Below, piece by piece: positions 53,954-62,333 of a stretch of DNA of 64,000 nucleotides. Location of the stretch: NCBI GenBank assembly GCA_001029295.1, contig LDXJ01000063.1, positions 186,001 to 250,000 of the forward strand, given 5' to 3'. The stretch's first letter is position 1. Each line of letters begins with the position of its first letter. Under the pieces are notes generated by a model that was not told the origin of the DNA, did not search any database, and saw nothing but the letters and a program-made list of their open reading frames with translations. The translations under genes were made by a program, and so were the position numbers. The DNA comes from Peptococcaceae bacterium CEB3 (lineage in GTDB: Bacteria > Bacillota > Desulfitobacteriia > Desulfitobacteriales > Desulfitobacteriaceae).

Positions 53954-55315
53954 GTGAGTTGGCTTCTGCTCATCCTGGCCGTGGCCCTGGTTATCGGGGG
54001 ATGGCGCTATCCGCGTCTGCTCGTTCCCTTGCTCATTGCCACTTTGCCCCTGGAGATATCCCGCACCTGGTTTCCCAAGTTCAAGCATCTGGAGAAACTC
54101 GGAGCTTCTGTGGGAGTTGTCGATCTCGGCAGGATCATGGCACTGGCCGTGGTTCTATACTTCCTTTATGCGGTATTGCGCACACACGGTCCGTGGGCCC
54201 GACATGGAGGCTTGGACGGTCACCTGAACGCGGGAACCTTTCTCCACCGGCCCCGGGCGGGTTGGCGGGACCGGCTGTTCTCCGTTTCAGGGATCTACAT
54301 TCTCTACGGGCTGCTCTCCGTGATTTGGTCGGTTGACCGACTTCATACCCTGACGGGCGCGGTCCGGCTGGGCCTCCTTTGGGTCTTGGGTCTGGCGGTT
54401 TACCGTATCCTAAGCGAAGACCGGGATTACTGGCTGGTGCCGCAGTCTTTTGCCGCAGTGGGTACGGCTTTGGGCGGAGTGGGAGTCTATGAAATGGTGA
54501 GCCGGCATTTTCTCTGGCTGGGGCAGATCTACCAGGTTTTGCACCGCTATAACGCGACCTTTGTGGACGCTAACATCTATGCGCGCTTTCTCGTCTTGGG
54601 CATGCTCGCTACTTTGGCTTGGCTGTTGACCACGGTTCCGCGCGCGGGTCGGGCCGTCGGCTATCTGGCGCTGGCAATTCAGCTGGCGGCGCTTTTGGGC
54701 ACGGGCTCACGCACAGGCTGGTTGGCCTGTGTCCTGGCCTTCATTCTCTTTGCCGTTCTTGTGCCCAGAAAACCCGTCTATGTGATTCTCGGGGGGGCTA
54801 TTCTCCTGGGGGGCGTGGCATTGCTCGTGGACCCGGCTGTTCTCCACCGGATTCAGGATTTGCGCCATGGCCTCTTAGCGGCTTCAACCGAACGCAGCTA
54901 TCTTTGGCGGGCGGGCTGGGACATGTTTGTCAAACACCCCGTCTTTGGAGTGGGGCTGGGTGGTTTCCAGAAGGTGATGTTGACCCACTATGCCGCCGTA
55001 ATTCGGAACGGGGTCAGCCTTTCTCACACGGCTCTGATCACTACGGCAGCGGAGTTGGGCATAATAGGCTTAGGTATCGTGCTCACTTTTCTATTGTTTC
55101 TCTTTTTCAGGGTTGGGCGCGCCGGGCACACGCTGCGCGTAGGAAGCGATTGGTCAGAAAGTTACCCGCGGGCTCTGCTGACGGTCTTTGCCGTTCTGGG
55201 AGTCTTGGTCGTGTTCGTCAGCGCCCAGGGGGAAGGCCGCTTCTGGGAAGACCCCTATCTATGGATTCTTCTCGGGTTGCTCGCGGCCCTGGCGGGTGCG
55301 GAGGAGGTGACCTAA
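53954..55315 (+). CDS. O-antigen ligase/polymerase-like membrane protein (second copy)
   Basis: 453 residues from a GTG with AAAGGAGG upstream. About ten to twelve membrane helices. The conserved core is ATFVDANIYARFLVLGML, GTGSRTGWLACVLAF and the periplasmic-loop motif HPVFGVGLGGFQKVMLTHYA followed by SLSHTALITTAAELGIIGLG, typical of the Wzy_C superfamily. It ends directly against the next gene, whose GTG follows its stop codon. Two such enzymes in one locus may mean one polymerase and one ligase that attaches the polymer to a surface acceptor. Confidence 0.88.
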   Translation: MSWLLLILAVALVIGGWRYPRLLVPLLIATLPLEISRTWFPKFKHLEKLGASVGVVDLGRIMALAVVLYFLYAVLRTHGPWARHGGLDGHLNAGTFLHRPRAGWRDRLFSVSGIYILYGLLSVIWSVDRLHTLTGAVRLGLLWVLGLAVYRILSEDRDYWLVPQSFAAVGTALGGVGVYEMVSRHFLWLGQIYQVLHRYNATFVDANIYARFLVLGMLATLAWLLTTVPRAGRAVGYLALAIQLAALLGTGSRTGWLACVLAFILFAVLVPRKPVYVILGGAILLGGVALLVDPAVLHRIQDLRHGLLAASTERSYLWRAGWDMFVKHPVFGVGLGGFQKVMLTHYAAVIRNGVSLSHTALITTAAELGIIGLGIVLTFLLFLFFRVGRAGHTLRVGSDWSESYPRALLTVFAVLGVLVVFVSAQGEGRFWEDPYLWILLGLLAALAGAEEVT

Positions 55316-56395
55316 GTGCGCCTGTGTTTTCTCGGCGATGCCGGCAGCATCCATCTGCAGCGTTGGCTGGCCTATTTTGTTTCCCTCGGTCATGAGGTTC
55401 ATGTCATCTCGTTTCGGGGCTGTCCAGTCGAGGGCGTTCAGGTGCACCTCTTGGCTTCGGGCCGCGAGGGACGGCTGGCCTATATGAAAGCTCTTACCCG
55501 GGTTAAAGGCATGGTGCGCCGGATTCACCCGGACATTTTGCACGCGCACTACGCCACGAGTTTTGGTCTGCTAGGCGTCATAAGCAAATTTCACCCCTTG
55601 ATCGTATCCGCTTGGGGTTCCGATGTCCTGGTGGCCCCGGTGCGGTCCTACTGGCTGAGAAAGGTGGTGGAGTGTGTTCTTGCAAGGGCAGACGCACTGA
55701 TCTCCGACTCCCTGTACATGTCAGGACGGATGGAAGAACTTTTGCATGGAGTTCCCAAACGCCTGTTGACGGTGACCATGGGCGTTTCCCGCGCTTGGTT
55801 CGACGGGATTGCGCCGGGGGACAAGAAGCCAACACAGATTTTGAGCTTGAGGGGGCACCAGCCCATCTATAATATTGACGTCATCCTGAGAGCGATACCG
55901 GAGACCGTGCGGGCAGTGCCGGAAGCGAGGCTGGTTTTGGCCGGGGAAGGGGAGGAGACCCCCAAGCTTAAGGCTCTGGCGGCCTCGCTCGGGATCGAGC
56001 CTTTTGTCAGGTTCGTGGGGCAGCTGCCACACAGTGAAGTTGAGGCTTATTTAAATGAGTCGGCCATCATGGTGAGTGTTCCCTCCTCTGACGCGACAGC
56101 GGTTTCCCTGCTCGAGGCCATGGCCTGCGGGTCATTCCCGGTGTTATCTGATCTCCCTGCCAATCGGGAATGGGTGAGCGACGGTTTTAACGGGCTGATC
56201 GTGCCGGCCAAAGACGCGGCCGCGCTGGCTGGGGCCATGATTCGCAGTCTGCGGGACGCGGGGCTGAGGGGGCGTGCGCTTGAACGCAACCGGAAAAAGA
56301 TCCTGGAGAGGGCAATTTGGGAGGATAATATGGCCGAGGTCCGGACCTTATACGGCGATTTGCTGGGGATAAATTTCAACAAGGGGTGGGTCTGA
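55316..56395 (+). CDS. GT4-family glycosyltransferase
   Basis: 359 residues from a GTG that immediately follows the previous stop codon; GGAGGTGA within the previous gene is the ribosome binding site. It opens RLCFLGDAGSIHLQRWLAYF. HAHYATSFGLLGVISKFHPL and SAWGSDVL mark the acceptor domain, and PSSDATAVSLLEAMACGSFPV the donor-binding site. Its HAHYATSFGLLG and SAWGSD words are shared with the transferase at 61002, so the two are probably paralogues. Confidence 0.92.
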   Translation: MRLCFLGDAGSIHLQRWLAYFVSLGHEVHVISFRGCPVEGVQVHLLASGREGRLAYMKALTRVKGMVRRIHPDILHAHYATSFGLLGVISKFHPLIVSAWGSDVLVAPVRSYWLRKVVECVLARADALISDSLYMSGRMEELLHGVPKRLLTVTMGVSRAWFDGIAPGDKKPTQILSLRGHQPIYNIDVILRAIPETVRAVPEARLVLAGEGEETPKLKALAASLGIEPFVRFVGQLPHSEVEAYLNESAIMVSVPSSDATAVSLLEAMACGSFPVLSDLPANREWVSDGFNGLIVPAKDAAALAGAMIRSLRDAGLRGRALERNRKKILERAIWEDNMAEVRTLYGDLLGINFNKGWV

Positions 56396-56398
56396 GGC

Positions 56399-57469
56399 AT
56401 GAACATCTACCAAATGTTTCGGGCCTATGGCGGTATGGTTTTCGGCAGGACGGATTACTGGCACCCTGACATGCCGGCCAATGCCGAGCTTACACCCGGG
56501 AGGGTTGCCAAATATCCGGTGGCCATGGGGAGCAAAGCCAACTATGCCGGGGAGTTCGATAGCGGGGCTATTCCTCTGGTCGAGATCGACGGGCATCTCT
56601 GTCACCTGCCCGTGACCATCGCTCAATGGGCTCTGGGACACTATGATGAATATGTAGATCATGGCGGGAACCTTCATCAAACCACTTTTCTTCTCGCTGC
56701 CGATTGGCTCATCGATAACCTAGCGGAGGTTCGGCCGGGTCTTTGGGGTTGGATCAATGAACACGATAAGGAGATCTACGCTCTTAAGGCACCCTGGCTG
56801 AGCGCACTTTCGCAGGGACAGGCCCTCTCTGTCCTGGCCCGGGCCTACCTGGAGACTAAGGACAGGAAATACTTGGCCGCCGGCGACAAGGCTCTGCGCG
56901 CATTTTCCGTGCCCGGGGCGGAGGGCGGCGTTCAGGCCATGCTGGAGGGAGGGGTCTTCTATGAAGAATACCCCTCTGCGATTCCGTCTTATGTTCTCAA
57001 CGGGTTTATTTTCGCGCTGTGGGGCTTGTGGGAGTTCTTTCTGGCCGGGGGAAATTCCGAAGCTAAAGCACTCTATGAGCAAGGTCTGGAGACCCTGAAA
57101 AAGAATGTGATGAGATTTGACGCGGGCCGGCTCAAATGGTCGCTTTATGACCTCTATCCCTTTCGGGTGGCAGACATTGCCAGTATCTTTTATCACAAAC
57201 TGCAAATAGAACAGCTCAGGGCCATGTTCCTGCTCAGTGGGGAGGAAGTCTTTACGGTTGTGGCGCGCCGCTGGCAAAAAGGGCGTCGCAGCCGCCTGAC
57301 CTATTTGCTGGCTACGGTTGCTAAAATACGGCACAAGCTTTCCATCAGACGCCAAAGCAGCTACGTGGCGAATCAGAAGTCAGAGGTCAGAGGTCAGAGG
57401 CAAACCAGAGGCCAGAGGTCAGAAGCCAGAGGTCGGAAGGGAAACGGGGGCGGAAGGGACTTCGAATAG
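56399..57469 (+). CDS. D-glucuronyl C5-epimerase-like protein
   Basis: 356 residues starting 3 bp after the previous gene. The body resembles the catalytic C-terminal domain of heparosan-glucuronate C5-epimerases: NYAGEFDSGAIPLVE, an alpha-barrel with LSALSQGQALSVLARAYLET, EEYPSAIPSYVLNGFIFALW, and SLYDLYPFRVADIASIFYHK near the C-terminal side. It could convert glucuronate to iduronate in the polymer, or act on the related amino-uronic residue made by the Wbp-type enzymes. The last 32 residues (NQKSEVRGQRQTRGQRSEAR onward) are encoded by the heptamer repeat and look added. No signal peptide was seen, so it may act on lipid-linked units inside the cell. Confidence 0.8.
   Translation: MNIYQMFRAYGGMVFGRTDYWHPDMPANAELTPGRVAKYPVAMGSKANYAGEFDSGAIPLVEIDGHLCHLPVTIAQWALGHYDEYVDHGGNLHQTTFLLAADWLIDNLAEVRPGLWGWINEHDKEIYALKAPWLSALSQGQALSVLARAYLETKDRKYLAAGDKALRAFSVPGAEGGVQAMLEGGVFYEEYPSAIPSYVLNGFIFALWGLWEFFLAGGNSEAKALYEQGLETLKKNVMRFDAGRLKWSLYDLYPFRVADIASIFYHKLQIEQLRAMFLLSGEEVFTVVARRWQKGRRSRLTYLLATVAKIRHKLSIRRQSSYVANQKSEVRGQRQTRGQRSEARGRKGNGGGRDFE
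57371..57440 (+). repeat. heptamer repeat array (GTCAGAG type) at the 3' end of a gene
   Basis: About ten 7-bp units of TCAGAGG with drift (CAGAAGT, CAGAGGT, CCAGAGG). It lies inside the last codons of the C5-epimerase-like gene and gives the Arg/Gln/Ser-rich tail. Same family as 33495-33572. Confidence 0.75.
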
Positions 57470-57532
57470 GGGACTACGAAGCCTGACGGAAAGGGAAGCC
57501 CGAGGGAATAAGGAAACCGGAGGATATTGTTG

Positions 57533-59140
57533 ATGGGCGAGCTGAGAGAGCCGCTGAAAAAACCGAAGAAAGTTTTGTTCATTGCGTACTTCTTCCCACC
57601 CTTGGGGGGGAGCGGAGTCCAGCGAACCCTGAAATTCGTAAAGTACCTGCCTCAATTTGGGGTTCAGCCGCTGGTCAGCACCGTGCGCAACGGACATAAT
57701 TTTGCTTATGATGAAAGTTTGCTGGGGGAGGTTCCGGCCTCGGTCCGGGTTTTTCGTTCGAACTCCCTGGAGACTTTGTGGTTGCGCAAGGTGATCGAAA
57801 AAGTAGCCCACAGGGGGCGGGGCACCCAGGCAGAAGCCAACGCAGCGAGTGCATCCGGCGCAGCGAGTGCATCTGGCGCAGCGAGTGCATCCGACGCAGG
57901 GGGTGCATCTGGCGCGCCGGCGCGGGTGGGTGCGATTGGTGTAAAGCTAAAGGGAACCGACGCCCAGGTAGAGGAGAAGGGGCCCGGCCCTTCGCTGCAA
58001 GCGGGGGCATCCGGGGTTCCGGCACGAGCGAAGGAGGACGCTACGGGGGTTCCGGCACGAGCGAAGGAGGACGCCTCCGGAACGATTAAACAGCGGATAT
58101 TCGATCTTATTGACGATTATCTGTTTATCCCGGATTCCAAGGTGCGCTGGCTGCCCCTGGGGTTTCTCTCCTCCGGCCGGGTGGCGCGCCGGGAGAAGAT
58201 CGATGTCCTTTTTTCCTCCTCCTACCCGTACACGGTGCATATCATGGCTCTGTTGGTTCAGAAGGTCCATCGTTGTCCCTGGATTGCCGATTTCCGGGAT
58301 CCCTGGGTGGGCAACGAAGCCATGGCTAAGGACATCGCTTTTCGCAGAAAGCTCGATGCTTGGCTGGAAGGCAAAGTTGTAAAAAACGCCTCGTATGTCG
58401 TCAACGTAACGCCGAGCATTACTGAGATGTACCGGGCGCGTTATCCCGAGTACAGGGAAAAGTTCGTCACGATTACGAATGGCTTTGATCCACAGGATTT
58501 TGCCCGTGTCGTCCCTCATGCCTTTGCCAAGTTTACCCTCATTCACACCGGGATCCTAAGCAAGAAGCGCAGCCCCGAGACTTTGGTCCGCGGACTGGAG
58601 GGTTTGGTGTCAGAGCGCCCGGAGCTGAGGGATAAGATCCAGGTTGTGTTTGTCGGCTATATTCCTGAGGAATTCCGGCAGATGTTCAAGGAGAGCGCGG
58701 TCGCCGACTTATTTGAGGTCTGGCCGTACGTTCCGCACAGCGTCTGTCTGAATTACCTGGCCGGGGCCCAGCTGCAACTGCTGATTTTTGACGATAGTCC
58801 GGAGACGAAGGCCGCCTACAGCGGTAAAATTTTCGATTATATCGGCGCCCAAAAACCCATCCTCGGTTTTCTGCCCGAAGGAGTCGCCGCTGATCTGATT
58901 CGAGAGAAAGGGATCGGCAGTGTCGTAGGGATCGGGGATGTGGAGGGGGCCCAGGCGGCCTTAGCCAGACATTATGAGGAATGGGCCAACGGTGTGCGGA
59001 CAATCGACTCGGTCGAGCGCTGTGCGGAGTTCAGCCGGGTGAGTTTGGCCGGACAGTTGGCCGAACTGATAGAGAGTGCGTCCCGGGCCGTTGAAGCCAA
59101 ACAACAGTACCGTAAGGCAAGGGAACCGGAACTAAGATAA
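57533..59140 (+). CDS. glycosyltransferase with repeat-encoded insertion
   Basis: 535 residues from the ATG at 57533 with GGAGGA 8 bases upstream. The GT4-like GT-B fold is recognisable: VLFIAYFFPPLGGSGVQRTL, SSYPYTVHIMALLVQKVHRC, IADFRDPWVGNEAM, ITNGFDPQDF, LIHTGILSKKRSPETLVRGL and GKIFDYIGAQKPILGF. About 85 residues (roughly 100-185) are an Ala/Ser/Gly-rich insert made by two DNA repeats: four 18-bp units at 57842-57913 and a 33-bp duplication at 58013-58074. Without the insert the length would match relatives. It presumably extends the polymer repeat unit. Confidence 0.88.
   Translation: MGELREPLKKPKKVLFIAYFFPPLGGSGVQRTLKFVKYLPQFGVQPLVSTVRNGHNFAYDESLLGEVPASVRVFRSNSLETLWLRKVIEKVAHRGRGTQAEANAASASGAASASGAASASDAGGASGAPARVGAIGVKLKGTDAQVEEKGPGPSLQAGASGVPARAKEDATGVPARAKEDASGTIKQRIFDLIDDYLFIPDSKVRWLPLGFLSSGRVARREKIDVLFSSSYPYTVHIMALLVQKVHRCPWIADFRDPWVGNEAMAKDIAFRRKLDAWLEGKVVKNASYVVNVTPSITEMYRARYPEYREKFVTITNGFDPQDFARVVPHAFAKFTLIHTGILSKKRSPETLVRGLEGLVSERPELRDKIQVVFVGYIPEEFRQMFKESAVADLFEVWPYVPHSVCLNYLAGAQLQLLIFDDSPETKAAYSGKIFDYIGAQKPILGFLPEGVAADLIREKGIGSVVGIGDVEGAQAALARHYEEWANGVRTIDSVERCAEFSRVSLAGQLAELIESASRAVEAKQQYRKAREPELR
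57842..58074 (+). repeat. in-frame tandem repeats inside a glycosyltransferase gene
   Basis: GCAGCGAGTGCATCCGGC-type 18-bp units occur four times in a row (57842, 57860, 57878, 57896), encoding AASASG. A 29-bp block starting GGGGTTCCGGCACGAGCG occurs at 58013 and 58046 (33-bp period), encoding GVPARAKED twice. Periods are multiples of three, so the frame is kept. Confidence 0.85.
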
Positions 59141-59322
59141 CCGTATGCAGGACCCACTGGAAATAAGAGCGGCGCAAGTCTAACCATATCGAGTGTAGGA
59201 TTAAGGGAAGTAAGAGCGTCGGAGGTCGGGTCTGCGCAAGCAGGATTAGCGCAAGCGCAAGCAAGATCGGCGCAACCGGGATAAACGGAAGCGAGACTGG
59301 GATCACTGAAGGAGATGTGGTC
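59141..59322. repeat. short degenerate repeats before a glycosyltransferase
   Basis: 59235-59300 contains units around GCGCAAGCAAGATCGG and GGGATAAACGGAAGCGAGACT. No gene is present. Confidence 0.5.
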
Positions 59323-60579
59323 GTGCGTATTCTCATGCTGACACAATATTTCCCCCCGGAGACCGGGGCGGCCCAGGTTCGGCTGCTGGAAATCGCCAAG
59401 GGGATCCGGGCGGCGGGGCACAAGGTGGAAGTGGTCACGGCCTTTCCCAACCACCCCGAAGGGATCATCCCGGCTCCCTACCGCGGGAGATTTTTCCGGC
59501 GGGACGAGGTGGAGGGAATACCCGTTTATCGCACCTGGATCTACCCGGTGCCTAGGGGAAGCTTCTGGAAACGGCTCCTCAATTATTTTTCCTTTGTCTT
59601 TTCCTCTGCTTGGGGGATTCTTAAGGCCGGTCCGGCCGATTACCTCTTTGTTGAAAGCCCTCCGCTCTTCCTCGGCTTCACGGCCATGTTTGCCAGACGG
59701 GTAAAAAAGGCCAAAGTAATTTTCAACGTCTCGGACCTCTGGCCGGAGTCGGCGGTTTCTCTGGGGCTCGTCACGAACACGACTTTGATCAGGCTTACCG
59801 GACTTTTGGAGGAACACCTTTACAAGATGGCCTGGCGGATTTCGACTCAGACTGAAGGAATCGTCCGGACTTTGCGGGAACGGGGGATTCCGGCGGAGAA
59901 GCTGGTTTTGCTGCCCAACGGGGTGGACCCCGATCTCTTTCAGCCGGGGGACCCCGAGCGGAGGCTGGCGGAAGAGCTGGACCTACAAGGTAAATTTGTC
60001 ATCCTTTACGCCGGGACAATGGGCTACGCGCACGGGTTGGAGGTGGCCCTGCGGGCGGCTGATATCCTGAGGAAAAAGGAAGAGGGAAGGGACGTCGTCT
60101 TTCTCTTCGTCGGAGACGGCTCAGAGCGGCCGCGGCTGGCGAAGACGGCTTGGGAACTGGGGCTTGACAACATCCGCTGGGTTCCGTTTCAGCCGCTCGG
60201 CGAGATCCACCGTTACTACAACCTGGCAGACGTCAACCTTTCTACGCTCAGACGCTACAAATTGGCGGAGGGAGTCCGTCCCTCCAAAGTTTTTCCGGGG
60301 CTCGCCAGTGCCAAACCTCTGATCTATGTGGGGGAAGGGGAAGGCGCGAAAATCGTCGAGGAAAGCGGCGGCGGGCTGATCCTGCCGCCGGAGGAGCCGG
60401 AGCGCTTGGCGGAGGCTGTGCTCACGCTTAAGTCCGATCCGCGGCTGCGTGAGGAAATGGGCCGGCGGGGCCGGGAATATGTGATCAAGCATTATGCCTG
60501 GCAGTCGCTCGTCCGGCGCTGGCTCGCGGACATGGGATTGCTGCGAGACGAAAACCGGTCGCCGCTGGCCGGTCGGTAG
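59323..60579 (+). CDS. WbuB-like GT4 glycosyltransferase
   Basis: 418 residues from the GTG at 59323 with GAAGGAG 8 bases upstream; a GTG two codons earlier is too near the site. RILMLTQYFPPETGAAQVRL, NHPEGIIPAPYRGRFFRRDE and SDLWPESAVSLGLV are typical of WbuB-type transferases (often adding FucNAc or a related sugar to an undecaprenyl-linked acceptor). GVRPSKVFPGLASAKPLIYV is the donor-side signature. It is part of the polysaccharide locus. Confidence 0.92.
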   Translation: MRILMLTQYFPPETGAAQVRLLEIAKGIRAAGHKVEVVTAFPNHPEGIIPAPYRGRFFRRDEVEGIPVYRTWIYPVPRGSFWKRLLNYFSFVFSSAWGILKAGPADYLFVESPPLFLGFTAMFARRVKKAKVIFNVSDLWPESAVSLGLVTNTTLIRLTGLLEEHLYKMAWRISTQTEGIVRTLRERGIPAEKLVLLPNGVDPDLFQPGDPERRLAEELDLQGKFVILYAGTMGYAHGLEVALRAADILRKKEEGRDVVFLFVGDGSERPRLAKTAWELGLDNIRWVPFQPLGEIHRYYNLADVNLSTLRRYKLAEGVRPSKVFPGLASAKPLIYVGEGEGAKIVEESGGGLILPPEEPERLAEAVLTLKSDPRLREEMGRRGREYVIKHYAWQSLVRRWLADMGLLRDENRSPLAGR

Positions 60580-61001
60580 CGGTCAGGAACCGGAGTCAGG
60601 CGTTGGGAAGGGAAAAAGCCCGAAATGGCGACGTCGGGACGCGGAAGGCCTAAACATTTGGTGACTTAGAAGACAGGTGTCCGGAAGTCGGAGTCAGAGC
60701 TTGAAGTTTGGAGTCAGAGCCTGGAATTTGGAGTTTGGAGTCAGGGTTTGGAGTTTGTGAGTTTGGAGTCAGCGCTCGGAGTTTGAAGTTAGAGTTCGGA
60801 GTTTGAAGTTAGAGTTCGGAGTTTGGAGTAAAGAGTCTGGAATTTGGAGTCGGAGCTTCGAACTAGAGTTTGGAGTTTGGAGTTAGAGTTTGGAGGCGGT
60901 GCTTAGAGCCCGAAATTTGGGGTTCGAGTGAGGGTTCTCTGGTTTCTGGCTTCTGGCTTCTGACCTCTGACCTCTGATTCCGGTAAGGGGGGTGAACGGG
61001 A
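60580..61001. repeat. 422-bp gap of degenerate GAGTTTGGAGTCAGAG repeats, ending in an inverted heptamer array
   Basis: 60670-60900 is almost entirely units of 12-20 bp built from GGAGTTTGGAGTCAGAGCTT with drift. 60936-60980 is the heptamer family in reverse orientation (TTCTGGC, TTCTGAC, CTCTGAC, CTCTGAT). No gene is present. The ribosome binding site of the next gene follows at once. Confidence 0.75.
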
Positions 61002-62126
61002 ATGGCGAAGTTGGTGCTGCTTGCCAATGCGGCAAGCCCTCATACGGAAAAATGGGCCTCAGAACTCGCCCGGCGGGGCTGGCAGGTTGAGATTATCAGT
61101 TTTCTGCCCGCATCCATTCCCTCGGTCAAAGTGCACGTCACCCCGCCGTTTTTTGGGGCCAAGGCGGATGTCGTCGTCCGCCGGAACTGGATCAAGAAAG
61201 AAATCGCCCACATCAGGCCGGACCTGGTGCACGCCCATTATGCCACCAGTTTCGGCTTGCTCGGGGCCTTGACCGGGCGTCACCCCTTGCTCATCTCAGC
61301 CTGGGGGAGCGACATTTTTTCCTTTCCCCGCAAATCCTTGTTACACCGCAAGCTCTTGGAATGGACGTTGAAGCGGGCGGACGTGCTTTGTTCCACCAGC
61401 CGGGTCATGGCCCGGGAGATGCAGCGCTACGTGGGCGAAGAGCGGGATATTGAGGTGATTCCCTTCGGAGTGGATGTCGAGAGCTTTGCCCCGTTACACT
61501 CCCGTACCGGTCCGACCGATGTTCGGATAGATACCGCGTACGCGGAGGGACATCCTGAGCCGGAGGGTCGTTCCGAGCACCCGGTGATCTTCGGGGTCGC
61601 CAAGTATCTGCAACCCGTTTACGGGCTGGATGTTTTACTCAGGGCCTTCGCCGAATTGGAACGGAGGCTGCCGGGGCGGGCCGTGCTCAGGATCGCCGGG
61701 GACGGGCCGGACAAAAACCGGCTGCACAAGCTGGCCAAGCACCTGGAGGTTTGGTCCAAAGTGGAATGGTCCGGACTCATTCCCAACCGCAGAGTAGCCG
61801 CTTTCTACCGGGAGCTGGACGTGGTGGTCGTCCCCTCCCATCAGGAGAGTTTTGGGGTGACGGCCGTCGAGGGATCCGCCTGCGGGCGCCCGATTATCGC
61901 CAGCAAAGTCGGCGGGCTGCCGGAAGTGGTGACTGATCATGAAACAGGTCTCCTCATTCCGCCTGGGAATGTGCGAGAACTCAGCGCCGCCATGGAATAC
62001 ATGGTCAGGCATCCCGTGGAGCGCCGGCTCTTCGGCGAGGCAGGAAGACGCTTTGTTTTGGCGAATTATAATTGGATGGAGAATGTCTCGCAGATGGAGC
62101 GGGTATACAGGCGGCTGCTGGGATAG
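61002..62126 (+). CDS. GT4-family glycosyltransferase
   Basis: 374 residues, ATG preceded by GGGGGGTGA. KLVLLANAASPHTEKWASEL, HAHYATSFGLLGALTGRHPL, ISAWGSDIF and the donor-binding SHQESFGVTAVEGSACGRPI are standard for GT4. Similarity to the protein at 55316 in the acceptor domain suggests an ancient duplication and a related acceptor. The segment around residues 165-185 (LHSRTGPTDVRIDTAYAEGH) is a variable loop. Confidence 0.92.
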   Translation: MAKLVLLANAASPHTEKWASELARRGWQVEIISFLPASIPSVKVHVTPPFFGAKADVVVRRNWIKKEIAHIRPDLVHAHYATSFGLLGALTGRHPLLISAWGSDIFSFPRKSLLHRKLLEWTLKRADVLCSTSRVMAREMQRYVGEERDIEVIPFGVDVESFAPLHSRTGPTDVRIDTAYAEGHPEPEGRSEHPVIFGVAKYLQPVYGLDVLLRAFAELERRLPGRAVLRIAGDGPDKNRLHKLAKHLEVWSKVEWSGLIPNRRVAAFYRELDVVVVPSHQESFGVTAVEGSACGRPIIASKVGGLPEVVTDHETGLLIPPGNVRELSAAMEYMVRHPVERRLFGEAGRRFVLANYNWMENVSQMERVYRRLLG

Positions 62127-62333
62127 GCTATCCCCAAGCGCCCGTTTTGAGAAACGCGGCTATACCCGGACAGGGTCGGGAGGCTCGTAATTTCCGTTGA
62201 CGTCCTTCCCGGACAAGTGACGGTACTCGAAGGATCCTACCGGGAAGGATCCTACCGGAACGATCCTACCCAGGCCAGGCCGGCCGAACCGTCTGCGGTT
62301 AAATATGCTTTTGCTTGAAAGGAGATTTGTCTT
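62127..62333. repeat. short gap with 15-bp repeats
   Basis: 62228-62272 contains three units of AAGGATCCTACCGGG with small changes. No gene is present. Confidence 0.6.

Noticed and set aside
60580-61001. CRISPR array
   Set aside because: The repeats are contiguous, drifted and of variable length with no unique spacers, and no cas genes are present in the window.
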